A stretch of 64,000 nt of DNA from Oscillibacter hominis (GTDB lineage: Bacteria; Bacillota; Clostridia; Oscillospirales; Oscillospiraceae): NCBI RefSeq assembly GCF_014334055.1, contig NZ_CP060490.1, forward strand, positions 2,666,001 to 2,730,000, written 5' to 3'. Shown in pieces: positions 33,540-42,233 of the stretch (position 1 is the first letter of the stretch; the number at the start of each line of letters is the position of its first letter). A program made the translations under genes and the position numbers. The notes under the pieces are model-generated. The model was not told where the DNA came from. It saw nothing but the letters and a program-made list of their open reading frames with translations, and made no database searches.

Positions 33540-34073
33540 TCAGAGAAACAGCAAAAAGAGCCCGATGACCGCGGCAAGCACGCCGCCGCAGCGGCCAAGC
33601 AGCAGCGCGGCGTCGCTGGGCTCGGCGTTTTTGAACCGCCAGCCGTAGCTGAGGTACCAGGAGGTCTGGGGCGAGATGGCGTTGAAGCCGCCTATGGCCA
33701 AAAGGAGCACACCGATGAAAGGAGAATTGCCGGAACTCTTTTCCGGCTGTGCCCCGTCGGAGAGCAGTTCCACCAGCGTGTCGCCGGGGATGTACCGGTC
33801 CTCTGAGTAATCGTCGCTCCAGCCGCCGTGCCAGCCTGCGCTGTCGTAGGTCCGAAAATAGGTGGAACCGTCGGGATAGGTGATCTCCACCGTCCGGCCT
33901 CCCACCGTGTACCGGAACACATCGTCGCCGTGGGTGATGGTCTGCTGCTCGGTGTCCACCACGAACTCCCAGCCGTCCTGGCTGACCTCATAATTGGTTG
34001 AGGGGGCCGGGCTCCCGCAGGCGCACAGCAGCGAGAGCAGCAAGACCGGCAGCGCAAAAAGACGCATTTGCAT
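33540..34073 (-). CDS. DUF6199-like lipoprotein
   Basis: The 177-aa protein has a lipoprotein signal (LPVLLLSLLCACGSP, Cys near 21), a soluble beta-rich part (VFRYTVGGRTVEITYPDGST), and a C-terminal two-helix region around FIGVLLLAIGGFNAISPQTSWYLSYGWRFKNAEPSD. The last block is typical of DUF6199. Function unknown. ATG 34073 follows AAGGAGGTG. It is a single gene, and no clear terminator is seen after it. Confidence 0.7.
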   Translation of the reverse strand: MQMRLFALPVLLLSLLCACGSPAPSTNYEVSQDGWEFVVDTEQQTITHGDDVFRYTVGGRTVEITYPDGSTYFRTYDSAGWHGGWSDDYSEDRYIPGDTLVELLSDGAQPEKSSGNSPFIGVLLLAIGGFNAISPQTSWYLSYGWRFKNAEPSDAALLLGRCGGVLAAVIGLFLLFL

Positions 34074-34257
34074 CCCGCACCTCCTTCCACAATTCCGAAT
34101 ATACACTTTTTCCTATTTTATCATAGAATGTTGTCCGGGAAAAGAAAAAGTTGCTCTTCCCCTGGTCAAATGGTGATTGCTGTTGACTTCCACCCATCGG
34201 TCGGATATCATAAATGCAGCCGTCGAAAGACGGGAACAAGCAAGGAGGCGGCATACT

Positions 34258-34971
34258 ATGGAGCGAGGCGCATGTCTTGTCTGCGGGAAACCCCTGCGGT
34301 ATTTCGACACGGCCCGGGAGATGGAGTGCGTATTCTGCCATAAAAAATTTCCATCCAACGCCAGCTGTGAGGACGGGCATTTTGTCTGTGACGACTGCCA
34401 CGCGGCAAAGGGGCTGGCTGCCATCCGCTGGAGCTGCCTGCACAGCAGGCTGACCGATCCGGTAAAGCTGGCCCGGGAGATTATGGAAAACCCCTATGTC
34501 TATATGCACGGGCCGGAGCACCACGTGTTGGTGGGCAGCGTGCTGCTGACCGCCTATCACAACGCCGGAGGAGAGCTGGACTGGCCCGCGGCCCTCTATG
34601 AGATGGAGAACCGGGGACGCCAGGTGCCCGGCGGTGCCTGTGGATTCTGGGGCTGTTGCGGCGCTGCGGCCAGCGCGGGCATGTTTGTCAGCATCGCCAC
34701 CGGCGCCACGCCGCTGGAGCGGGAGAGCTGGGCGCTCTCCAACCGGATGACCTCCCTGGTGCTGGAGCAGATCAGCCGCCTGGGCGGCCCCCGGTGCTGT
34801 AAGCGCAATTCCTTCACCGCGTTGGTGCTGGCTGTCCGTTTTGCCCGGGAGCATCTGCATGTGGAGATGGATTTGGAAGGCCCCATCGTGTGCGGCTTTT
34901 CATCGGAAAATCAGCAGTGCCTGGGCCGCCGCTGCCCGTACAACCGGTTGGGTGCCGGGGATATGATATAG
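34258..34971 (+). CDS. cysteine-rich DUF5714-like protein
   Basis: The 237-aa protein has N-terminal Cys pairs CLVCGKPL, CVFCHKKF and CEDGHFVCDDCH that probably bind zinc or an iron-sulfur cluster. A conserved central part with GGACGFWGCCGAAASAGMFVSI and PRCCKRNSF follows, and CLGRRCPYNR is at the end. This fits my memory of the DUF5714 family, often near methyltransferase or radical SAM genes. The biochemical role is unknown. ATG 34258 follows CAAGGAGGCGG; the upstream frame is not coding-like. Confidence 0.6.
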   Translation: MERGACLVCGKPLRYFDTAREMECVFCHKKFPSNASCEDGHFVCDDCHAAKGLAAIRWSCLHSRLTDPVKLAREIMENPYVYMHGPEHHVLVGSVLLTAYHNAGGELDWPAALYEMENRGRQVPGGACGFWGCCGAAASAGMFVSIATGATPLERESWALSNRMTSLVLEQISRLGGPRCCKRNSFTALVLAVRFAREHLHVEMDLEGPIVCGFSSENQQCLGRRCPYNRLGAGDMI

Positions 34972-35010
34972 GCATTAGTAAAATTTATAGTTAAGATATC
35001 AAATTGCATC

Positions 35011-35039
35011 TTTACTGATGGAATTTTCTCCTGTATACT
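35011..35039 (+). promoter_or_regulatory. probable purA promoter
   Basis: TTTACT (35011-35016), 17 bases, TG-TATACT (35034-35039, extended -10). No purine riboswitch is visible between it and the purA start at 35101. Confidence 0.6.
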
Positions 35040-35100
35040 TAATAAGGTTTGGGGTTTTTGCGGCCCCTACAGAAGAAAACAAGAACCGGGAGGGCTTTTT

Positions 35101-36375
35101 ATGGGACATTGCGCGATTGTTGGCATCAACTGGGGCGATGAGGGAAAGGGCCGTATGGTGGATCTCATCACCTCTGACTACGACGTGGTGGTCCGCTACC
35201 AGGGCGGCGGCAACGCGGGGCACACCGTGGTGAACGAATTCGGCAAGTTTGCGCTGCACCTGCTGCCCTCCGGGATTTTCCGCAAGGGCGTGGTCAACGT
35301 GTTAGGCAACGGCGTGGCGCTGGACTGCGAGAACCTGTGGATTGAGATGCAGGATGTGATGAGCAAGGGCGTGGCACTGACGCCGGAGAACCTGAAGGTC
35401 AGCGACCGGGCCTCTTTGCTGCTGCCCTGGCACCGGGATTTGGACGGACTGGAGGAAGCCCGGCTGAAGGACAAGAAGTACGGCTCCACCAAGCAGGGCA
35501 TCGCCCCGTTTTACAGCGATAAGTACCAGAAAAAGACGGTGATGGCCGGCGAGCTCCTCTATCCGGAGCACCTGCGCCGCCATCTGGCCGACCTTTTGGA
35601 GTGGAAGAACCTGACCCTTGAGAAGGTGTATGGGGCCAAGCCCTATACCATGGAGGACCTGGAGCGGTGGATCGCCGAGTACGGCGAGAAGATCCGCCCC
35701 TATGTCTGCGACACCGGCGCCTTTTTGCGCAGGGCCCAGGACGAGGGCAAGAAGGTCCTCTTTGAGGCCCAGCTGGGCGCCCTGCGGGACTTGGACTACG
35801 GCATCTATCCCTACACCACCTCCTCCAACGCCATCGCGGCCTATGCCCCCGTGGGGTCCGGGCTGCCCTCCGCAAGGATTGAGGAGGTCATCGGCGTGGT
35901 GAAGGCCTACTCCACCTGCGTGGGCGAGGGCCCCTTCACCGCCGAGTGGTTCGGCGACGAGGCGGAGGAGCTGCGCAAGGCGGGCGGTGAGTACGGCGCC
36001 AAGACCGGCCGGCCCCGCCGTGTGGGCCCCATCGACCTGGTGGCCACCCGCTACGGCGTGATGGTGCAGGGCGCCACCAACATCGCGCTGACCAAGCTGG
36101 ATGTTCTCAGCTATATGAAGAAAATTCCCGTCTGCACCCACTATCTGGTGGACGGCAGAGAGAGCAACGAGTTCCCCTTCCCGGTTATGCTGGATGCGGC
36201 CAAGCCTGTGATCGAGTATATGGACGGCTGGCAGTGCGACATCTCCGGCGCCCGGAAGTGGGAGGACCTGCCGGAGGCGGCCCGGAAGTACGTAGAGTAC
36301 ATTGAATCCCGGATCGGCTGCCGCATCGGCTATGTGTCCGTTGGCCCGGAGCGGGAGTCCATCGTCATCCGCTGA
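35101..36375 (+). CDS. purA: adenylosuccinate synthase
   Basis: PurA (424 aa) makes adenylosuccinate from IMP, aspartate and GTP, the first committed step to AMP. MGHCAIVGINWGDEGKGRMVDLI holds the GDEGKG nucleotide loop with the catalytic Asp. GGGNAGHTVV has the catalytic His. LFEAQLGALRDLDYGIYPYTTSSN and TTGRPRR-type (here KTGRPRRVGPID) blocks follow. The ribosome site is CGGGAGGG. purB lies downstream past a terminator, completing the IMP-to-AMP branch. Confidence 0.96.
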   Translation: MGHCAIVGINWGDEGKGRMVDLITSDYDVVVRYQGGGNAGHTVVNEFGKFALHLLPSGIFRKGVVNVLGNGVALDCENLWIEMQDVMSKGVALTPENLKVSDRASLLLPWHRDLDGLEEARLKDKKYGSTKQGIAPFYSDKYQKKTVMAGELLYPEHLRRHLADLLEWKNLTLEKVYGAKPYTMEDLERWIAEYGEKIRPYVCDTGAFLRRAQDEGKKVLFEAQLGALRDLDYGIYPYTTSSNAIAAYAPVGSGLPSARIEEVIGVVKAYSTCVGEGPFTAEWFGDEAEELRKAGGEYGAKTGRPRRVGPIDLVATRYGVMVQGATNIALTKLDVLSYMKKIPVCTHYLVDGRESNEFPFPVMLDAAKPVIEYMDGWQCDISGARKWEDLPEAARKYVEYIESRIGCRIGYVSVGPERESIVIR

Positions 36376-36380
36376 GCTTG

Positions 36381-36413
36381 CCCCTCCCGCGCCAGCCGCG
36401 GGAGGGCTTTTTA
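36381..36413 (+). terminator. intrinsic terminator between purA and purB
   Basis: CCCTCCCGCG, loop CCAGC, CGCGGGAGGG then CTTTTT. It means purB may need read-through or its own promoter in the 38 bases that follow. Confidence 0.9.
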
Positions 36414-36450
36414 AAGTCTGCCGACGATGATCTGACAGGAGGTTTGTCTC

Positions 36451-37869
36451 ATGCGCAAAGACCGTTACGAATCGCCCCTGGCGTCCCGGTACGCCTCGGA
36501 GTATATGCTGCACCTCTTTTCACCGGACATGCGCTTTTCCACCTGGCGCCGGCTGTGGGTGGCCCTGGCCCGGGCGGAGCACACGCTGGGCCTGCCGGTT
36601 TCCGCGGAGCAGGTGGAGGAGCTGGCCGCCCATACGGAGGACATCGACTACGACGTGGTGGCCGCCCGGGAGAAGGAAATCCGCCACGACGTCATGGCCC
36701 ACATCTACGCCTACGGCCAGGTGTGCCCCAAGGCCGCCGGCATCATCCACTTAGGCGCCACCTCCTGCTATGTCACTGACAACGCGGACCTGATCCTCTA
36801 CCGGGAGGGGCTGCGCTATCTGCGCCGCCAGCTGCTGGCGGCCATGAGCAACCTCTGCGACTTTGCGGAGCGCTATCGGGCCATGCCCACCCTGGGCTAC
36901 ACCCACTACCAGCCAGCACAGCCGGTGACCGTGGGCAAGCGGGCCACCCTCTGGCTGCAGGACTTGGAGAGCGACCTTGCAGAGCTGGATTTTGTCATCG
37001 GCTCCATGAAGTTCTTAGGCTGCCGGGGCACCACAGGCACGGAGGCAAGCTTCCTGGACCTCTTTGAGGGGGACACGGACAGGATTGACGAGATGAACCG
37101 GTTGATCGCCGAGGAGTTCGGCTTTGCCCAGTGCTTCCCGGTCTGCGGCCAGACCTACCCCCGCAAGACCGACAGCCGGATTTTAAACGTGCTCTCCTCC
37201 ATTGCCCAAAGCTGCTACCGCTTTGCAAACGACCTGCGGCTGCTGCAGCACGACCGGCAGGTGGAAGAACCCTTTGAGGACAAGCAGGTGGGCTCCTCCG
37301 CCATGGCCTATAAGAGAAACCCCATGCGCTGCGAGCGCATCTGTTCCCTGAGCCGCTACCTGATGGCCGATGCCATGAACGCCCCCATGACTGCCTCCGT
37401 CCAGTGGATGGAGCGGACGTTGGACGACTCGGCCAACCGGCGTATTTCCCTGCCCGAGGGGTTCCTCTGCGCCGACGCCATACTGCGCCTGGTGCAGAAC
37501 GTCACCAATGGCCTCCACGTCAACGAGAAGATCGTGGACCGCACGGTGCGTGAGTACCTTCCCTTCATCGCCACGGAAAACCTGCTGATGGAGGCAGTGA
37601 AGCGGGGCGGCGACCGTCAGCAGCTCCACGAGATCATCCGCCGCTGCTCCATGGAGGCCACCGGGCGCATGAAGGAGGGGGAACGGTGCGACCTGCTGGA
37701 GCGTCTGGCCGCTGAGAGCGCCTTTGCCATGACCGGGGAGGAGATGCGGGAGCTGCTGGATCCCGCCCTTTACACAGGCCGCTGCGCCCAGCAGGTGGAG
37801 CGCTATGTGGCCTCCGTCCGGCCACTGCTTTCGGAAAAGGCGGAGCACGGCCAGGAGATCACCCTGTAA
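36451..37869 (+). CDS. purB: adenylosuccinate lyase
   Basis: PurB (472 aa) cleaves adenylosuccinate to AMP and SAICAR to AICAR. The fumarase/aspartase signature is GSSAMAYKRNPMRCERI. HLGATSCYVTDNADL and the active-site His region GYTHYQPAQPVTVGKRA are present. Length is as expected. GACAGGAGG precedes the ATG. It is next to purA, but both genes are flanked by terminators. Confidence 0.96.
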   Translation: MRKDRYESPLASRYASEYMLHLFSPDMRFSTWRRLWVALARAEHTLGLPVSAEQVEELAAHTEDIDYDVVAAREKEIRHDVMAHIYAYGQVCPKAAGIIHLGATSCYVTDNADLILYREGLRYLRRQLLAAMSNLCDFAERYRAMPTLGYTHYQPAQPVTVGKRATLWLQDLESDLAELDFVIGSMKFLGCRGTTGTEASFLDLFEGDTDRIDEMNRLIAEEFGFAQCFPVCGQTYPRKTDSRILNVLSSIAQSCYRFANDLRLLQHDRQVEEPFEDKQVGSSAMAYKRNPMRCERICSLSRYLMADAMNAPMTASVQWMERTLDDSANRRISLPEGFLCADAILRLVQNVTNGLHVNEKIVDRTVREYLPFIATENLLMEAVKRGGDRQQLHEIIRRCSMEATGRMKEGERCDLLERLAAESAFAMTGEEMRELLDPALYTGRCAQQVERYVASVRPLLSEKAEHGQEITL

Positions 37870-37878
37870 AAAGCAATT

Positions 37879-37910
37879 GCGCCGGAGAACGTATGTTCTC
37901 CGGCGCTTTC
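37879..37910 (+). terminator. intrinsic terminator of purB
   Basis: GCGCCGGAGAAC, loop GTAT, GTTCTCCGGCGC then TTT, nine bases after the stop. Confidence 0.88.
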
Positions 37911-38044
37911 CATTGCCATGTGGTCGGTCAATGGAAAGCGTTGACTGATTGCAGTAAATACAAGGAAGGAAAAAGGAATTTTTTGTATTTTTTTACAGAC
38001 AAAAATTTTAGTCAACTTTGTTTGCGATTTTGTGAAAATTTATA

Positions 38045-38073
38045 TTGACAGCGGACCGCTGTGGTGATAAACT
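38045..38073 (+). promoter_or_regulatory. sigma-A promoter of the asnB T-box operon
   Basis: TTGACA (38045-38050), 17 bases, TAAACT (38068-38073). The spacer contains the inverted repeat ACAGCG-GAC-CGCTGT. Its CAGCGGACCG part recurs at 38091-38100. Confidence 0.88.
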
Positions 38074-38129
38074 GCGAAACATAAATTTTGCAGCGGACCG
38101 GAAGGGAACTTGCAAAACCAACAGAATAC

Positions 38130-38408
38130 AGCAAAAGCGAAGATGGAGAGAAGTACCTTGGGAAATCGGTTCCAGTGAGCGGGAGAGAGTGGGAACCCCG
38201 CACTTAGAGCCTGAGGGAATAACACTCCGGAGCGGCGAACCGAACAACTGCAAGTAGGGGAGACGGGCTGCGGCCGTTATACCGCACGGGTTTATTGGAA
38301 CCTTGAAAGGGGCTGTCTTTAGGCAGCAAGTTAGGTGGCACCGCGGATCGCAGCATTCGTCCTAAGAAAAGGGAGAATGCTGCAAATTTGATTCGGAGGT
38401 GCCTTTTT
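38130..38408 (+). promoter_or_regulatory. T-box riboswitch, asparagine-specific
   Basis: Stem I spans about 38140-38250. The specifier loop reads AATAACACTCC, giving codon AAC (Asn) at 38221-38223. The T-box sequence AGGTGGCACCGCGG is at 38333-38346; its TGGC bulge can pair with a tRNA 3' end GCCA, as for tRNA-Asn with discriminator G. TTAGG (38331-38335) and CCTAA (38361-38365) form the antiterminator. GCAGCATTC (38350-38358) with GAATGCTGC (38375-38383) forms the terminator, with only a weak T-run. Uncharged tRNA-Asn should turn on asnB. Confidence 0.95.
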
Positions 38409-39986
38409 ATGTGTTCAATCATGGGATTCAGCAAAAAGACCGTCAGCCGGGAGGAAATCCGGACCTATTTCGACCGCACCAAGTCCCGGGGACCGGACAT
38501 GTCCCGCATTGTGGAGACCAAATCCGGGTATCTCTGCTTCCACCGGCTGGCCATCATGGGCCTGGAGGAAACCGGCATGCAGCCCTTTGAACTGGAGGGC
38601 GACCTGGTGGTGTGCAACGGCGAGCTGTACAACTGGCGGGAACAGAAAAAGAAGCTGGAGGAGCACTACCGCTTCCGGAGCGGCAGCGACTGTGAGCTTT
38701 TGCTGCCCATGTACCGGGAGTACGGCCTGTCCATGTTTCCCCGGCTGGACGCGGAGTTTGCGCTGATTCTCTACGACAGCATGACAGACACACTGGTGGC
38801 CGCCCGGGACCCCCTCGGCATCCGGCCCCTTTTCTACGGCTATGACAAGGCGGGCGCCATCGTCTTTGCCAGCGAGGCAAAAAACCTGGTGGGCCTGTGC
38901 CGGGAAATCCGTCCCTTCCCGCCGGGACATTACTACGCCTTTGGGAAGTTTGTCCGCTATGCGGACCTGACCACGGTGAAGGAGTACTGTGAGGACGACC
39001 TGGAGACCGTCTGCGCCAACATCCGCGATAAGCTGGTGGCCGGCGTGAAGAAGCGGCTGGACGCCGATGCGCCTCTGGGGTTTTTGCTCAGCGGCGGGCT
39101 GGACTCCAGCTTGGTGTGCGCCATCTCCGCGAAATTGCTTAAAACACCCATCCGCACCTTTGCCATCGGAATGGACAAGGACGCCATTGACCTCAAGTAC
39201 GCAAGGGAGGTGGCCGATTACATCGGCGCCGACCACACGGAGGTCTATATGACCCGGGATCAGGTCATCTCCTCTTTGGAAGAGGTGATTGCCCTGCTGG
39301 GCACCTACGACATCACCACCATCCGGGCCAGCATGGGCATGTACCTCTGCTGCAAGGCCATCCACGAGCGGACGGACATCCGGGTGCTGATGACCGGCGA
39401 GATATCCGATGAGCTGTTCGGATATAAATACACCGATTTTGCACCGTCGCCGGAGGCCTTCCAGGAGGAGGCAAAAAAACGGATTGATGAGATTTACATG
39501 TATGATGTGCTCCGGGCGGACCGCTGCATCAGCGTCAACTCCATGGAGGCCAGGGTGCCGTTCGGGGATTTGGAGTTCGTGCGCTACGTCATGAGCGTGG
39601 ACCCGGCCAAGAAGAGGAACGTCTACCACAAGGGGAAGTATCTGCTGCGCCATGCCTTTGAGGGCGGCCTGCTGCCCCATGACATTCTCTACCGGGAGAA
39701 GGCCGCCTTTTCCGATGCAGTGGGCCACTCCATGGTGGACGATCTGAAGGAGTATGCCGAGGCAGTCTACTCCGATGAAGCGTATGAGGAAAAGCGGAAA
39801 AAGTACGGCTTTGCCATTCCCTTCACCAAGGAGAGCCTGCTCTACCGGGAGATTTTTGAACGGTATTACCCCGGCCAGGCGCCCATGGTCAAGGACTTTT
39901 GGATGCCCAACAGGTCTTGGGAGGGCTGCGACGTCAACGACCCCTCCGCCCGGGTCCTGGCCAACTACGGCGGCAGCGGCGAATAA
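38409..39986 (+). CDS. asnB: asparagine synthase (glutamine-hydrolysing)
   Basis: AsnB (525 aa) makes asparagine from aspartate, glutamine and ATP. The N-terminal class II glutaminase domain starts MCSIMGFSKK, with Cys2 as the nucleophile after Met removal; the family usually reads MCGI. RGPDMSRIVE and the FHRLAIMGLEETGMQPF block follow. The synthetase domain has the PP-loop LLSGGLDSSLV. ATG 38409 has GGAGGT eight bases upstream and lies just after the T-box terminator. glnN follows after 39 bases without a terminator. Confidence 0.95.
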   Translation: MCSIMGFSKKTVSREEIRTYFDRTKSRGPDMSRIVETKSGYLCFHRLAIMGLEETGMQPFELEGDLVVCNGELYNWREQKKKLEEHYRFRSGSDCELLLPMYREYGLSMFPRLDAEFALILYDSMTDTLVAARDPLGIRPLFYGYDKAGAIVFASEAKNLVGLCREIRPFPPGHYYAFGKFVRYADLTTVKEYCEDDLETVCANIRDKLVAGVKKRLDADAPLGFLLSGGLDSSLVCAISAKLLKTPIRTFAIGMDKDAIDLKYAREVADYIGADHTEVYMTRDQVISSLEEVIALLGTYDITTIRASMGMYLCCKAIHERTDIRVLMTGEISDELFGYKYTDFAPSPEAFQEEAKKRIDEIYMYDVLRADRCISVNSMEARVPFGDLEFVRYVMSVDPAKKRNVYHKGKYLLRHAFEGGLLPHDILYREKAAFSDAVGHSMVDDLKEYAEAVYSDEAYEEKRKKYGFAIPFTKESLLYREIFERYYPGQAPMVKDFWMPNRSWEGCDVNDPSARVLANYGGSGE

Positions 39987-40025
39987 GAGGGAATCAGTCA
40001 AGATTCAGATAGAGGAGGAAAAGCT

Positions 40026-42119
40026 ATGTCCAAAACCACCCAGGTCCCCGAGCTGTTCGGCAGCATGGTATTCAATGAGGAGGTCATGCGGCAGCGCCTG
40101 TCCCCGGCATCCTACAAGGCGTGGCGCAAGTGCATCGAAGAGGGCACCGCATTGGACCTGACCATTGCCAACGACATTGCGGAGGCCATGAAGCAGTGGG
40201 CCACCGAAAAGGGTGTCACCCACTTCACCCACTGGTTCCAGCCCATGACCGGCTACACCGCGGAAAAACACGACAGTTTCATCACTCCTGTGGAGGGCGG
40301 CAGCAAGGTGGTCATGGAGTTTTCCGGCAAGGAGCTGGTCCGGGGCGAGCCCGACGCCTCCAGCTTCCCCTCCGGAGGGCTGCGGGCCACCTTTGAGGCC
40401 AGGGGCTACACCGCCTGGGACCCCACTTCCTTTGCCTTCATCAAGGGCACCAGCCTGTACATCCCCACGGTGTTCTGCTCCTACTCCGGCGAGGTGCTGG
40501 ACAAGAAGGCACCGCTGCTGCGCTCCATGGATGAGGTCAGCCGCCAGGCCATCCGCATCCTGCGCCTCTTCGGCGACACGGAAAGCCGCCGGGTCACGCC
40601 TCAGGTGGGCGCGGAGCAGGAGTACTTCCTGCTGGATAAGCAGGCGTTTTTAAAGCGGGAGGACCTGAGGCTCTGCGGCCGGACGCTCTTCGGCGCAAAG
40701 CCGCCCAAGGGCCAGGAACTGGACGATCACTACTTCGGCGCCATCCGCCCCCGGGTCGCCGCCTATATGCGGGACCTGGACGAGGAACTTTGGAAGGTGG
40801 GGGTGCTCAGCAAGACCAAGCACAACGAGGTGGCCCCTTCCCAGCATGAGATGGCCCCCATCTATTCCGACGCCAACACGGCCTGCGACCACAACCAGCT
40901 GGCCATGGACCTGATGAAAGAGGTGGCGGACCGCCACGACCTGGTGTGCCTGCTCCATGAAAAGCCCTTTGCCGGCGTCAACGGCTCCGGCAAGCACGAC
41001 AACTGGTCGCTGGCCACCGATACGGGCAAAAACCTCTTCAAGCCCGGAAAAACGCCCAGCCAGAACGCCCAGTTCCTGCTGTTTTTGGCCGCCTTCATCA
41101 AGGGTGTGGATGAGTATCAGAAGCTGCTGCGCTGCACGGTGGCCTTTGCTGGAAACGACCACCGCCTGGGCGCCCAGGAGGCGCCGCCCGCCGTCATCTC
41201 CATCTTCCTGGGCGACGAGTTGGGCGCTGTGGTGGACGCCATCATCTCCGGCCGGGAGTATACCGATGCCGGGAAAAAGACGCTGGAGATCGGCGTGGAT
41301 GTGCTCCCCTCCATCCCCATGGACAACACCGACCGCAACCGCACTTCCCCCCTGGCCTTCACCGGCAACAAGTTTGAGTTCCGCATGCTGGGCTCCACCC
41401 AGTCCATCGCCGGGCCCAACATCGCCCTGAACACCATGATGGCCGAGGAGCTGAGCCAGTTTGCCGATCGCCTGGAAGCCTCCAGCGACTTCCAGGGCGA
41501 TCTCCAGAAGCTGATCCGGGAGACGCTGACCGAACACCGCCGGATCATCTTCAACGGCAATGGCTATGAGGCCGCCTGGATCGAAGAGGCGGAGCGCCGC
41601 GGGCTTGCCAACCTGAAGACCACAGCGGAGGCACTGCCCCACTATACCGACCCTGAACATGTGGCACTGTTCACAAAGCACGGCGTGTTTACCGCCCAGG
41701 AGATGGCCGCCCGCCAGGAAATCCATATGGAGAACTACTGTACCGTGCTCTCCATCGAGGCCACCACCATGGTCGACATGCTGCGCCACGAGATTCTGCC
41801 CGCTGTCTCCAACTACGGCGCCGTGCTGTGCAACCGGCTCCACACCCTGAAAGAGGCGGGCCTTCCCTGCCGCTATGAGCAGTCCATTGCCATGCGGGTG
41901 ACGGAGAAGACCGACGCCCTGGCCGATATCACCGAGGAGCTGGAGACGGCCCTGGCCCAGGTGCCCTCCGGCAGCACGGAGGAGCAGATGCACTATTACC
42001 ACAATGTGATCTTTGCCCTGATGGGCAAGGCCCGTGTGCTGGCCGATGAGATGGAGCAGATCACCGACCGGGACTACTGGCCCTTCCCGACCTACAGCAC
42101 CCTGCTGTTTTCCGTCTGA
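40026..42119 (+). CDS. glnN: glutamine synthetase type III
   Basis: GSIII (697 aa) joins ammonia to glutamate in an ATP-dependent reaction, forming large dodecamers. Motifs are GSMVFNEEVMRQRL near the start, THWFQPMTGYTAEKHDSFI, TPQVGAEQEYFLLDK (metal-binding), HNEVAPSQHEMAPIYSDAN (family signature) and NGSGKHDNWSLAT. Length matches the type III family. AGAGGAGGAAAAGCT precedes the ATG. Lying 39 bases after asnB, it is probably in the Asn-controlled transcript. Its glutamine would feed AsnB. Confidence 0.96.
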   Translation: MSKTTQVPELFGSMVFNEEVMRQRLSPASYKAWRKCIEEGTALDLTIANDIAEAMKQWATEKGVTHFTHWFQPMTGYTAEKHDSFITPVEGGSKVVMEFSGKELVRGEPDASSFPSGGLRATFEARGYTAWDPTSFAFIKGTSLYIPTVFCSYSGEVLDKKAPLLRSMDEVSRQAIRILRLFGDTESRRVTPQVGAEQEYFLLDKQAFLKREDLRLCGRTLFGAKPPKGQELDDHYFGAIRPRVAAYMRDLDEELWKVGVLSKTKHNEVAPSQHEMAPIYSDANTACDHNQLAMDLMKEVADRHDLVCLLHEKPFAGVNGSGKHDNWSLATDTGKNLFKPGKTPSQNAQFLLFLAAFIKGVDEYQKLLRCTVAFAGNDHRLGAQEAPPAVISIFLGDELGAVVDAIISGREYTDAGKKTLEIGVDVLPSIPMDNTDRNRTSPLAFTGNKFEFRMLGSTQSIAGPNIALNTMMAEELSQFADRLEASSDFQGDLQKLIRETLTEHRRIIFNGNGYEAAWIEEAERRGLANLKTTAEALPHYTDPEHVALFTKHGVFTAQEMAARQEIHMENYCTVLSIEATTMVDMLRHEILPAVSNYGAVLCNRLHTLKEAGLPCRYEQSIAMRVTEKTDALADITEELETALAQVPSGSTEEQMHYYHNVIFALMGKARVLADEMEQITDRDYWPFPTYSTLLFSV

Positions 42120-42176
42120 TCGGGACGGCGCCCGGCAGCAATCCTTCTCTACCTGCAAACGAATCCTTTTTCTGTT

Positions 42177-42221
42177 CATAAGGGGGGCCCGGAGCGCAGT
42201 GCGCTCCGGGCCCCCCTTATG
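42177..42221. terminator. 21-bp perfect hairpin, bidirectional terminator
   Basis: The arm 42177-42197 pairs exactly with 42201-42221, loop AGT. It sits between the convergent glnN and nucleoside hydrolase genes. T-runs are weak, but the stem is very stable. Confidence 0.85.
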
Positions 42222-42233
42222 TTTACTTACGGT

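Noticed and set aside
34972..35100. Purine riboswitch before purA
   Set aside because: The leader is short and lacks the purine-aptamer loop sequences; only a promoter is visible.
38415..40001. 528-codon open frame opposite asnB
   Set aside because: Antisense shadow of asnB, which has a T-box, ribosome site and clear motifs.
42177..42221. Palindromic repeat element or CRISPR unit
   Set aside because: Single copy in the window between convergent genes; best explained as a terminator.
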